This document shows positions 21,801 through 33,350 of a DNA stretch of 64,000 nt, piece after piece. The first letter of the stretch is position 1; every line of letters begins with the position of its first letter. The notes beneath the pieces are model-generated. The model made no database searches, was not told the DNA's origin, and saw only the letters and a program-made list of their open reading frames with translations. This DNA is from Cyclaneusma minus (Eukaryota; Ascomycota; Leotiomycetes; Marthamycetales; Marthamycetaceae). The DNA lies in contig JAKZHN010000033.1 of NCBI GenBank assembly GCA_037179335.1, positions 310,001-374,000 on the forward strand, in the 5' to 3' direction. A program made the translations under genes and the position numbers.

Positions 21801-24060
21801 GTAGTTGTCTGTGCCTTTATACCCAACGGATCCACGCACATGATTTTCGCCCACCAGAGTCAGCTTGCTGTAGATTGGGTGCTGACGGCTCACTGTTGGG
21901 TGGGATTTTGAAGTTAGAAGTCTCGGTCAGGTGACTGGAAGTCTCTTCAAGTCACAGGTGGAGTAAAAGGAAGATAAAAGCGAGGGAGGGGCCTGGTCTA
22001 CAAACCCAGAAGACAAATTAGGCAACACAACGAGTTATCATCGAAGGGAGCATAGCGGGTCGACAAGCCAACCAAAAAAAAGAAATCGCGGTTTCGTGAA
22101 ACTTTCAGACCCTGAGCTCAATATTCCATTCTAGTTCTCTTGCTGAATGATCTGGGATTTTCCATCGACGATATCCATTCGAAGCGGTGGCAGGTATCTA
22201 GTGAAGACAGCAGCAACAAGACACCCTGTAGAATGTTAGAATGTCTCATAAGAAGCTCAAGGATTTCGAGTCTCCCGGAGCCAAGACCATGAGAGCAACT
22301 TTAGATCTCACCAGGACAAGTCCTGATCCAGCTGTTCTTGAAGGGGTGTATCTCGGCTATTTCCTGGTTCTGCTTTGGTCTCAAATTCCAGTCAAAGCCA
22401 GGTATACTTATACATTTCCCTCGGAGTGGACTCCAGGCAGATGCAACTTAGTGTACGCCGGCCTTTGTTGATGGACTTGCGAAGGCAGCAGATTGCTCAT
22501 GTGACTTGTGGTCAGCTGTGATTGCCGAGAATTGAGATACGGGAACTTGGTCTTTTGTATGAGTCATCCGATCTTACTTCAGTCAGCTTCTACGACTATA
22601 TAAAGGCTCACTCTTGTGGCAAACAGCCGTTCAACTATCTGTCGGCGGCTTGAACATCCCCGATGACATGGAGAAGGCATGACTGGGAGACTGTAGCGGC
22701 GCAAGAAAAAGTAAAATCCAGGATCTGAAGTGCAAAGTTGAAGATCAAAGACCTGCCTCTCCTGCTTTTTTTTTTGGATGGAAATATCGCAGAGTAGAAG
22801 GATCTTGACTTTCGACAGCAGACCGAAGAGCCGGTGTTAGCAGGCCATGCGAACAAGACGAAGTCCGCTCGCTTTGAGACGAAACTTGTCCGCTCTGAGA
22901 CGTGTTCGCTTCGAGACAATGTTCTTTGCGACCGAGCATGAGCCAGCTTGGTTTGAGAACAAGGCGGATCTCACATCGCGGTGGGGGTTGAACATAGAAA
23001 GCTTGGTTCTGAAGTCTACCATAGGAGGGCACTATTTATACCTGGTCTGGTAATAGAGCCACTGAGATCAGCCAACCGCTAGCGCCCTAAGCTCACCTCA
23101 TATTCACGTGGCCTTGATTTGAGTATTTCCTCGGCAGCGGCAGCAGCAGCAGCAGCAGCGTGATCTCGTGCCCCAGGCTGGGTTCCGTTCATCTATACAA
23201 GCAAGATTTGCACGAAGCTGTAAACTCAACCGTGGCAACGGTGTCAATCACCGTCGATGTGGAATTACAGACAATCGGAGACCAATCCCAGACCTCAAGG
23301 TGCTCGGTTCTTGATTGGAGATTCAGTGTGGCTTCGTCTCGTGCACAAGCGTTGGAAAGAATTTGAAACTAGTTGGCTGGTCCATAGTGTCAAGTGCTGT
23401 ATGCTTTGGCGGCAGAGACAGAATGTGGTGGTGACTGAAGGTCATGACAGAAAGAAGCACTGTGCGAGCGGAAATGAGAGAGTGAGACCGGTTGATTCTC
23501 GACATCTCGTTCTAGTCGAACCTGCAGTCGCCACCTCTTGGGTCTCCCTTGGACTCGAGAACAGTGTGGGCTCACCAGGGCAGAAAATTGCTCCGCTTTA
23601 TATGCGAGCCGTCATTTTTCATCTCCATGGAGGTCATAGATGGTAGGACGTCATGGTTTATATACCTGTATAAGAAGAATCTCTCGCTGTATGTGCACAC
23701 AACATGCAAGAGCGTTTGAGGATAACAGGTGACAGAGTTGCAGTTGGCGACTTGTGACCCACAAACTGACGGCCGTCCTCAACCTCCAAGTATAAAAGCC
23801 TTCCCAAAAGAAACAGATTACTGAACACAAACGGGATTGACCTCGAAAAGCATGAGACGGCTGATATCCATGCTGTGCTTCCTACTTGGACAAAACTAAT
23901 CAGGCTATCAGGCCAGCACAGTAGAACCATTTTCAAAGTCTCAGACATGTAAGAACTCGGGTACTTACCTAGAGTCAGCAGCAGGCTGGACACGCAGCAC
24001 TAGGACGACGAAACGACAGCAAGGGAATTACTTGAGAAATAGTACTACCACACGGCGAAG
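18841..24060. repeat. Decayed continuation of the TATA-repeat field
   Basis: No gene recognised in 5.2 kb. Minus-strand TATA-like boxes recur irregularly at about 19721, 20298, 20889, 21815 and 23030 (GGTATAAATAGTGCCC). Plus-strand ones lie near 21379 (GGTATAAATATC), 22597 (CTATATAAAGGC) and 23789 (GTATAAAAGCC). Several CACGTG boxes are present (for example 20343, 21244, 21316, 23106). Reading frames are short and do not resemble proteins. I read this as older, more diverged copies of the 17.2-18.8 kb units, some inverted. Confidence 0.45.
23134..23160. repeat. (GCA)n microsatellite
   Basis: GCAGCGGCAGCAGCAGCAGC and onward: eight to nine GCA units with one GCG interruption, in non-coding sequence within the repeat field. 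Confidence 0.85.
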
Positions 24061-24873
24061 CTTCACTGCTTCAGATACTTATTGGCAGGGTCGGCTTCGG
24101 CTGGCATGTAGAGAAGTTCTCTGAAGGAGGGAGCCTTTAAACAGAGAGCTAATAATGGAAGCATTGAAACTTGGCAAGCAATCAGAAACAGACCAAGTCA
24201 TTGAATCTCGGCTTCGACTTCGAGCAATCTCTGTTGGGTTCAAGGTCATGAGCATCGGCGAACGTTGACGAGTCTCAGATCCCTTCAGGCTTTGACTGAC
24301 GTACAGTGTACGCAACGGCTGATTACCGCGCGATATGCACTTGACAGTTGGTTCGACAACGCCATGCACCGATGATAATTTCCATGCTAAGAGCGCAAGA
24401 GGCGCAGACGGTGCCACGCCGCTGGGCACGGGCCAGCATGATGTGGGGTCGCAAGCGCGGCCCGCGTTGCTGGGCCGTTGCTATGGGCAGCCGAAAAGTA
24501 AACAGAAGAGCATAAATGGTGCTCGTCTGCTCTCAACTCTCGCTCTTCTTCCTCCACAAGCAACATCTCCATTCCGCTCTCCCTCCAATTCCTCCCACCT
24601 CTCCGCACATTACCTGCATACTCCTACATAAAGAGCTTCAGTTACTAGATCTTTCTGCTTTACCGCCATTGATCGCCTCGACTGCTAGCTTCTTTCAGCC
24701 GCAGAAGGATTCATCTTTTGCTCAGGATATCGCGCACACCAACGACAAATACTAACTATCCAGGACCTCTTAGCTGAGCAGCTCTTGGAGCTCACGCGCA
24801 TATATCTGAGCTCTTTCGATCGTCATCGCTTTGCTTGTCTTTCGATCGAACTACCTACGTGGATACCCGCATT
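24061..24873. other. Upstream region of CDC20
   Basis: No gene. The last 350 bp are rich in pyrimidine runs (TCTTCTTCCTCC type, around 24540-24600), a common fungal core-promoter or leader feature. No clear TATA box was seen. Confidence 0.45.
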
Positions 24874-26745
24874 ATGGCAACCTCGGTATCTACTCCCATC
24901 AAGTCCCACCATGGGCTCTTCAAAACCCGTACGGCCGGCGGACGCATGCCTCTCACTCCCTCTCCGCGCGTGAAGACAACTACCATTGTCATCAACAACT
25001 GTTCCCCATCCACGCCTGAGAAGCAGTCAGCCAACACTGAGAGCATCCACAACAAGTCGACCTACGGCGGAAACCTGTCCTCGCATTTCGCCAAGTCTTC
25101 ATCCAAGTCTCACCGCGACTCGCCCAAGTCAAACATCGCCAAGGTTGCGCAGACGCCTCGACGTGCTTTGGAGCTCGGCGTCTCGGAGTTCACTCTTACT
25201 GGCACTGGAAACGCCAAGACTCCTGGTACCGGCAAGTCTCGCAAGGGTCCTATTCGCCAGAAGTCTACCAAGACCACTCTCACATTCGGTGACCGCTTCA
25301 TCCCAAACCGAACTGCCAGCTCTGCCATTACTACCGTCGGCACTGGCAAGCTTGACCGTGGTGACAAGTCTCGTCCTCCTACCAGTGGCGAGGGATCTTC
25401 AGTCCTTGCCTCTGGAGCCTCCGTCTTCGATGTTAGCTCGGCTGCTGATGCCGCTGTCGCTGCCTTGGAAGGCCTGAGCCTGGGAGATGACGAGGAGCCT
25501 TCAGCTTACTCTCGCCCTTCCCCCACCTCTGCTGCCTACCAAGACTCTCTCGCATCCGCATGTGGCGTCTCCCTCAACCAGCGCATCCTTGCTTTCAAGC
25601 CCGCTCCTCCAGAGTCTTCCAAGCCAATCGACCTTCGCTCGCAGTACAACCGTCCTCTCAAGCAATCCAGCTCAGCCTCCGCACAGACTCGCCGTCGTGT
25701 TGCCACCGCCCCTGAGCGTGTCCTTGATGCTCCTGGTCTCGTCGACGACTACTACCTCAACCTTCTCGACTGGAGCTCCGGCAACCAGGTCGCTGTTGCT
25801 CTCGAGCGCAGCGTCTACGTCTGGTCTGCTGAAGCCGGTAGCGTCACCTGCCTCTTGGAGACCAGCCCCGATACCTATGTCAGCAGTGTCAAGTGGTCCG
25901 GTGACGGCGCATACGTCGGTGTTGGACTCGGCACGGGTGAGGTCCAGATCTGGGACGTCGAGGAAGGCACCAAGCTCCGCAGCATGCACGGCCACGATAC
26001 CCGCGTTGGTGTCATGGGCTGGAACAAGCACACCCTTTCCACCGGTTCCCGCAGCGGTCTCGTCTTCAACCACGATGTTCGCATCGCCCAGCACAAGGTC
26101 GCCGAGCTCGTCTCCCACACCTCTGAGGTCTGCGGTCTTGAGTGGCGCGCCGATGGTGCCCAGCTCGCAACTGGTGGCAACGACAACCTCGTTTCTATCT
26201 GGGATGCCCGCTCCCTTGCTGTCCCCAAGTTCACCAAGACCAACCACAAGGCTGCCGTCAAGGCTCTCAGCTGGTGCCCATGGCAACCAAACCTTCTCGC
26301 TACCGGTGGCGGATCATACGACCGTCACATCCACTTCTGGAACTCCACCTCCGGCGCTCGCGTCAACAGCATCGACACTGGCTCTCAAGTCACCAGCCTC
26401 CGCTGGAGCCCTCACCACCGTGAGATTGTCAGCTCATCCGGCTTCCCCGACAACTCTCTCAGCATCTGGAGCTACCCAACTCTTGTCCGCACTGTTGAGA
26501 TCCCAGCTCACGAGACTCGTGTTCTCCACAGCTGCCTTAGCCCCGACGGTCAGATGTTGGCTACTGCTGGTAAGTCTTGATTTTTATTCAACTTCTTCTG
26601 ACATATGCTAACAATCTATGCAGCTGCCGATGAGAGCTTGAAGTTCTGGAAGATCTTTGAGAAGAAGTCCGGTGCCGCCTCAGCCTCCATGGCCGGTGGT
26701 GCTTCTGGCAAGGCCGACATGGTCAAGCAGATGACTATTCGCTAA
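24874..26745 (+). CDS. CDC20: Cdc20/Slp1, APC/C activator (WD40)
   Basis: Mitotic activator of the anaphase-promoting complex; it recruits securin and cyclin B through a WD40 propeller and is held by the spindle checkpoint. Two exons (24874-26569 and 26624-26745) give 605 aa. The basic Ser/Thr-rich N-terminus carries a C-box DRFIPNR at 140-146 and several S/TP sites (for example PLTPSPR). The Cdc20-type linker QRILAFKPAPPESSKPIDLR leads into seven WD repeats (about 290-590), with segments such as SVKWSGDGAYVGVGLGTGEV, GLEWRADGAQLATGGNDN and KALSWCPWQPNLLATGGG. The protein ends ...KQMTIR, the C-terminal Ile-Arg tail that docks on APC/C. The Lys-Pro linker and overall resemblance to fission-yeast Slp1 favour Cdc20 over Cdh1/Fzr1. 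I start at ATG 24874; the frame extends upstream only by a TTG. Confidence 0.92.
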
Positions 26746-27732
26746 ACAACATACGCATCGTAGGATGCAATGGTAAAGTATGGAACCGACTCTCTTTACG
26801 GGAATTGCAATTTAGCGGTCATACAGCGAGGCGTTGGGGGTTCGGCCTCTCAATGCCCATGGCAGAAAGTGCTTCACCTGGTGCGAGATCGGCTTGTGTA
26901 TGATGGCAATGGGTTATGGAACGGCTTCGGCGCAATGCTTCATGTTTGAATGGCTTCGGACGCATTGCTTCTTGTTTAGACGGCTTCGGGCGAAATGCAT
27001 CTTGTTTTTCTCCGAACCTACGATTGTGTGTATAATAGTGCGTATTGATAAATGGAACTGCACATGTACCAATGAAAAAGTTTTCCTCGATGCTTTGTGA
27101 TGCGTTCATGTGAAATTCTAGTTAACTAGTTCACACTGTCTGCACTGGTCACAAAATAGCAGTGGACAGGACAACTTCCTTGTTCAATGAAAACAGGAGT
27201 GACTCTAAAAATCACGGGGAAGAGAAAAAGCCAGTCTGAGTTCAGCTGATCGAGATCACTTCCTTGTATCTGCATTCTTTCGTGGTGGTTTGGGGTGAGG
27301 TTCCAGGGGGCGTGAATTCGGGGTCACGCTAAGAAGACCGGCGGCTGAGTCCTGACTAAGCGAGGTGGTCCGCCCGCGCAAGTGGTGGGCGATCTCGCGG
27401 GCTCCAAGCACCTTGCCGCATACACCTCACGACAGCACCTTGGGCAACCTCCCTGCGAGCGCCCCACGACCCTCGATACGCTACGGAAGTGGGCAGATTC
27501 GGTCGCCTTGATGGGATAAAAGGCACTACGTCTTTTACAACAGCCCTGCAAGCGCCTACGTGGTGCTCGCGCAGGATACCCTTCGACGAAGTCAGGACAA
27601 GCACTGCGCCGCCTACCTTGTGACCTACCCTCACCATCTCCCGCCCACCACTCCCATCCCAGAGCAGTCCCACTGCACTGCGACACTATCTCACTACGAA
27701 GACGCCTGCTCGCAAATACACGGTCGCCCAAG
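26746..27732. other. Intergenic between CDC20 and TOA1
   Basis: Holds the 3' end of CDC20, a three-copy minisatellite at 26921-27010 and the upstream region of TOA1. Minus-strand open frames between 27324 and 27803 are Arg/Pro-rich and resemble no protein family. Confidence 0.4.
26921..27010. repeat. 30-bp minisatellite, three copies
   Basis: Three direct copies (29, 30 and 30 bp) of ACGGCTTCGG-CGCAATGCTTC-TTGTTTA, with about 80% identity between copies, in the CDC20 3' region. Confidence 0.8.
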
Positions 27733-29886
27733 ATGTCGAACACGAACGTCGTATGTAGAGCATTGTCCCTCGACTGCAGTGGCGTCGTCCATGTGCATTC
27801 CACAGGGCCAAAGCTGACCGGTGTACTTCATCCCACAGGGCACCACGTATGAGCAGATCATCAACGATGTGATCGAGAGTTCCAAGGGCGATTTCGAAGA
27901 GAATGGCGTCGAAGAGTCGGTGCTGGACGAGCTGATGAGAGTGAGTGTCATCGCTTCCTTCCGTATGACAGCAGCGCAGGCAATGCGACGACCACGCAGA
28001 CGTCCATTTGCGACACGCTGAGCATTCTCAGTCTCCCTGGAAACAATCCCTCAAAGAAAAGTCGTAGCGATGGCGGTGGTACGGCGTGTTGCGAAGTCGA
28101 ACATGTTCAGCTGGTGGCCGCTGGTGGAAGGCTTGGCGCGGTGGCCCTCTGCTGGCTTGCTCGCGAGTGCAAGCGGAGTTCAGAGTGGGCGATCGCCGGT
28201 ACTTGACCTGTGCCAGCTTTTAAACCGCATCGCCACCCCATTTCGCTAGCCGTTGCGCTAGGCCCACTACGGCCACCCACGTGATACCCCACCAAAACTG
28301 CCCCAAGGACGGCTCAACCGCCTGCGCAGCCTGGCAACCTCTGGGCATCGCATATTATTCTATCATGGCTTGGAAACTTGATGCTGACATTTTTATAGGG
28401 ATGGAAGAAGAAGTTGTCCCAGATGGGTGTCGCCCAGTTTCCGTGGGATCCACAACCTACCAAGCCCGACCCCGTCCCTGCATCGCAACCTCCCACCGTG
28501 CCCTCCAATACTGGCCATTACTCGGGAACTACTCTTGCTCAGGCGACTCATGTTCATGCTCAGGCAACCCATACTCAGGTGCCTCATACTCAGGCGCCCC
28601 CCGCCCCGGCCCCGGTCATTACTGCTCCTCAGCTTCCCCAGATGAACAATAGTCCTCAGATGAACAATGGGGGTATGCGCATCAAGCAGGAGCCGGGAAT
28701 GGAGCATAATATGACCGTCCAACCTGTGTACGTCGGAATTACTCCTGCCGAAGCGCGTGCTGCCCAACAATTGCAGTCGACCTTTGGTCCGAGAGCTCAG
28801 GCTTCCATCAACGCGATCCAACAATCTGGCGGAGCTCAGCAGCATCATCCTCAGCAAGGACATCCTCAGCAGTACCAACACCAGCAGGGACATCCTCAGC
28901 AGGGACAGCCTCAGCAGCACCCGTCTCAGCAAGGTCAGCAACAGAAGTACCAACCCCAGCAGGGACATTATCAGCAGAGCCATAGTATGCAGGGACACCC
29001 TCAACAGGGACACCCTCAGCAAGGCCAACCTCAGCAAGGACTTCCCCAAAGACCCGTGCAGGGCAACGTACAAGCACCGCAAAGACCTACCATGCCAGCT
29101 GGACAGGGTAGTAACCAATCCGCTCAAGCCGCCTACCGCCAAGCTATGGCAATGCAGGCTGCGCAACAACGCCAGGCCGCTCAAAACCCGAACGGCCAGA
29201 ACGGCCAGCAGAATGGTGTCAATCGAGCCCAGCATGACGGTGCCGGAGATGATGAAACCGAGTCCGTTGGCATCCTGAAGCAAGTTGGACCAAATGGCGA
29301 AACGACCGAGATGGGCCGAATCGAGATTGACAACCTCCTACGTCGTCAGATTGAAGCTAGGGGCAAAGCCATGGAAGGTGGTGGACTTATGATGCCGCTC
29401 GCTGAACGCCGTAAGGCTGAGAAGAAGCCCAAGAAGCGTAAGGCAGGTACTAGTGGTGCTGTGGCTGCTGAGATGCAAGCCCTTGTCGCTGCGCAGACTC
29501 CCCAACCCTCTAAGAATGCTGGCCCGATCGCACAATATGACGGTCTCAATGACGACGATGAGGACGACAAGAATAACATTCTGAAAGAAGAGGGCGATGA
29601 GGATGCGATCAATTCGGATTTGGATGATTCGGATGATCAGCTGGGAGATGACGATGATGACGATGATCCGTTGGCTCCTATGATGCTCTGCATGTACGAC
29701 AAGGTGCAGAGGGTCAAGAACAAGTGGTATGTTTTCTTTGCTGCAAGCTGAAGCTTTCCGAGTGCGATCTTCTGATATGAACTCAACTGACCCCGGAACA
29801 GGAAGTGCGTCATGAAGGATGGCGTCCTCACTGTCAACGGCAAGGAATACGTCTTCCACAAGGCTTCTGGCGAATACGAGTGGTAG
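27733..29886 (+). CDS. TOA1: TFIIA large subunit (Toa1)
   Basis: Pol II general factor; with Toa2 it stabilises TBP on the TATA box. Four exons: 27733-27750, 27839-27940, 28399-29726 and 29802-29886, giving 510 aa. An 18-bp first exon (MSNTNV) joins to GTTYEQIINDVIESSKGDFE, the conserved N-terminal helical domain, followed by LDELMRGWKKKLSQMG and AQFPWDP. The middle is Gln/Pro/His-rich (HPQQGQPQQ-type repeats at roughly 28850-29060) and poorly conserved, as usual for this family. An acidic stretch (DDDDDD) precedes the C-terminal beta-barrel half (PLAPMMLCMYDKVQRVKNKW), and the last intron join gives KCVMKDGVLTVNGKEYVFHK and the end ASGEYEW. The second intron is long (458 bp). Confidence 0.92.
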
Positions 29887-30639
29887 ATATACCCCCGTTG
29901 ATGGCTATACTCAAGGAGTGTTTGCCAACTCGTCTTCCTAGGTACTGAGAACGCCCCACCCGCGTCTCGGTTTCCTTCCGATTTCGAGGGAGACAGACTT
30001 TCGTCTCTCCCATTGCGTCACTTGCCTTGGTTTTTTTCGAATTGCAGAAACACTGCTTCATTGTGTTTGCTGCCTAAACCCCCCTTTTCTTCCACAATCT
30101 CTTGCACGAAACAAACCGACTTGAATCAGGAAAATACAGCAAAGAAACAACATGGAAAGCTTTGCAAGAGGAGGCGGAGAAAATTGTTTGTTGCAAAGAA
30201 AGTTCAATAATTGGCAAATCCCGGCGAATGATCACTGCAAAGAAAAAACCCAGAAATTTCTCACTCGTCTGATACCAAAAAGACCCGGTTTGCGAGCGCG
30301 GGGGTTTCTTTTTTGATCTCACGATCGGCCTGTAGGCTCAGCGCGTACCCTTGAGAATGGATGGTTGCGCTGCGTTGCGTTGCGTTGCGTCTTCAATGGA
30401 GCAAGGCGATGGGTTCTTTCGAGGGGGCTGCGATTGCGGCTAGCTAGTAGCGACTTAGCTGCTAGTAATTTGAAGGACTGAGACTATGTTTGGGGTTTTG
30501 TGGATGTGACTTGTGATTGTGTATGTGTCTTGGTAATGTGTTTTCGTCCTATGAAACGATTCGGGGTCTTGTGGTGATGATTCTTCTGCGCTTAGTATGT
30601 ATACCGGGCTCTTCGAGTGACTGGGAATATTACAAATCA
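29887..30639. other. Intergenic downstream of TOA1
   Basis: No gene. Contains a TGCGT pentanucleotide run at 30371-30390 and leads into the second repeat field. Confidence 0.4.
30371..30390. repeat. (TGCGT)4 microsatellite
   Basis: Four perfect TGCGT units in non-coding sequence, flanked by related GCGC/TTGC bases. Confidence 0.85.
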
Positions 30640-33350
30640 GTGGGAGTAGCTCCAGTGATTGGAATTGTTCTGAGTGGCTAGGAATACGCCGAGTAGCTAG
30701 GATTGTTTCCACTAATTGAAATACTCCCGAGTCGTAGCCGAGCGCACAAGAACTGTCATGACAAAAGGGTCAAAGAGCTCCCTGATGAAGCGACATTGCC
30801 GGCTGATGATCACGTGTCGGTAACATCTGCTGACTTTCTAGTACGTGAAAGTTCTCAGGGGCTCAAGGGTACTATTTACAGCCAAGCTGAGCCCCCCTTC
30901 AGTTTCTCGTTATGGATAGAGAAACCAACGGTCCAACTTCCAAGGTTGATGTTGCTGTACCGATTGACCACTGCTTGGAGTTGGAGAAAGCTGGAATTTT
31001 ATTTTTGCGAGTCTATCATTGAGGGCTGAAGTATAGCCAGGAGCTACGCTGCCACTTGAGAAAATCGGGGGTTATTGGTGACTTGTGTTGTCGGTCGAGA
31101 GCAGTTTGAGGTAACGGCAGCAGTTACTCCTATTGACGGTTGTTATGCTCTTCCAGCAGCCATATAGACCATGGAAGGCAGCAGGCTCAAGCTTGTATCT
31201 CAGTGTATCTAAATTGCTTTCTAACATAAAAACATATAGGTTTATGGATCTCTTGAATTGAGTAAAGACCTAGGACGCGCAAAGCTACCGCAAACGCAAT
31301 GCATTTCTTCCCGTCTACTCTTTGGCTTGGAAGAGAAATTGGGAAAGACGGGTCTGTGGTATTTGTAGCCTTGGGAACTTATTGAGTTTCCCAACAGAAA
31401 AGGTTGCGGGCTGGCTACGGGAGTGATGCTTGATGGATTTCAGCACGTGATTTTCGAAGATTACTTGATTCTGTTGAACTAGCCGCTGGTGGATGCTCAC
31501 GTGCACAGTGAGGTTATCGGGGGCTAGGGGGTACTATTTAAAGCCAAGCTGAGCCCTGTCAATTTCGCGTTATGGATGAATGAGGTGAAGATCCGGCTCG
31601 ATGTTGCTGTACTGACTGAACACTGCTCCAAGTTGGGGAAAGCTGGAATTTTCAAAGTCGTTTATTAAACGCTGAAATATAGCTTGGAGCGACTGGAGAA
31701 GATGGGAAGCATTTGGTGACTGGTATTGTAGACCGACGGCAGTTTGATATAACGACAGTGGTTTGTTTCACTTGTCGACAGCGGCCTATGCTCTTCCAGC
31801 AGCTAGCCACAAAGACGATGGAAAGCTCAAGATTACATTTTCGGTGTATCTTAATGGCTTTCTAAAATGGGGCCATTTGGATTCGTGGTATTTGGAAACG
31901 AGTGGAAATGTAGGATGCGCAACGCTGTTGCAAACGCGGTGTACCGAGAAATCCAAGGTATGTTCATGGCTTGGAAAGAAGAACTGGGATCGACGGTTAG
32001 GGAAATTTATAGGTTTGGGATCTAATTCTTTAACTTTTGAAGCTATTGTTGTAGGCTGGCTACTGGCGTGGTACTTCCTGGGATTCCAACACGTGAGTCT
32101 CGAGAGCCTGCTGGTTTCATTGAACTAGCCACTGGTGGCTACTCACGTGCTTACTAACTTTTGCTAATTTCCTAACATGCGGACGTCCTCAAGGCTGTGA
32201 GGGTACTATTTAAAGCTAAGCCGAGCCTGGCCCTGGTCAATTTTTTTCATGGATAAGAATCAACAGTGGCGTCAACAACGAAGTTTGATGTTGCTGTCTT
32301 AATCGACTACGTCTGATCAGAGCAAGCTGCATCCTACACGTCTTTGTTGGAGGTTGAAAATCAGGAGCTAGCTCTGAACTTGTTGGGGATAATGGCCTGT
32401 GGTGTTAGCAGTCAACGACAAGTTCGATGTAACAACAGCAATTGTTCCGTTCGACGGCAGTTGTGCTTCTACCAGCGGGAAAATGCTAGAAGTTTCGAGC
32501 CTGGCTTTTGGTGTGTATTTTGATTGCTTTCTGAGATATCACCATCTGGGTTCATGGATGTTACCTATGAGGCGAATGAAAACACCGTAGGACATGCAAA
32601 GCTACTGCAGGTGCAAGATACTTCCACATCCTTCCGGATAACGGTCTGGGGAAAGGAATTGGGAGGAAGGACAGACCTGATGTATTTATAGGTTTGAGAA
32701 TCGTGATTTCTCGGGGAAGACTTACAGGGTGGTGCTTGTGAGGCTTAGACAAAGATGACCGAGTGTTAGACTCACATCATTGTAGCCACTGCATGATGCT
32801 CACGTACCTAACCTCAGACTCCTTGCAGGGCTCGACATTTCTAGAGGCTTGAGAATACTATTTAAAGCCAAGCTGAAGCTGTTGAGTTATTCTCTTTCAT
32901 GCATTAACTCTCAGCTCATCTTGAGCACTGGCAATGCTTGGAGCTAGCTTGCTCGTGCCTCCCTATTCTTTTGGCGAAGCTCGGCAGTTGATATTCTGGG
33001 TCACTGTCGTAGAGGGGCGAGTGTAGGACGACATATTGTGCTCATGTATGGTACGGACGGTTGAGAGTAGTTTGACCTAACGACAGCAGTTCCCTTTGTC
33101 GACGGCAGGGTGAATTTCCGGTGGTGAGGAGAAGGACGATGCGGAAAAGCTCGATCTCATATTCGATGTATCCGGGAAGCCTTGTAACGGAATCAATCTA
33201 GCAGTTCGGACGGTTGATGTGAGTCAGAAATGCGTAGTACGTGTATCTTTTCAGTTCCAGAAATTTCGTAGGCTCCTTGTAGGCTGGCTGCTTAACCTGG
33301 GAAAAGAAATTTAGGAGGATGGGCAAAGGGCCTTTATAGCTTTTAAAACT
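30640..33350. repeat. Tandem ~660-bp repeats (four units)
   Basis: Four diverged direct repeats anchored on GGGTACTATTTAAAGCCAAG-like cores with ACTATT at 30871, 31533, 32205 and 32857 (spacings 662, 672 and 652). Each unit has one or two CACGTG or related boxes 40-100 bp before the core, a GAACTAGCCRCTGGTGG block and, after the core, a TTATGGAT and a GCTTGGAGTTGG/GAAAGCTGG block. Further along come AGCAGTT..TTGTCGACAG-like and TTCTAA..TTCATGG-like blocks. The core resembles the copy at 23030 in the first field (GGCACTATTTATACC), so the two fields are probably one family. No conserved ORF spans the units. Confidence 0.65.

Noticed and set aside
25487..26611. 374-codon frame inside CDC20
   Set aside because: It is a shadow frame of the Cdc20 coding region, Ser/Pro/Leu-rich because of the codon bias of the true frame.
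28393..29283. 296-codon minus-strand Leu/Ser-rich frame opposite TOA1
   Set aside because: Antisense shadow of the Gln-rich TOA1 exon (CAG repeats read as Leu on the other strand).
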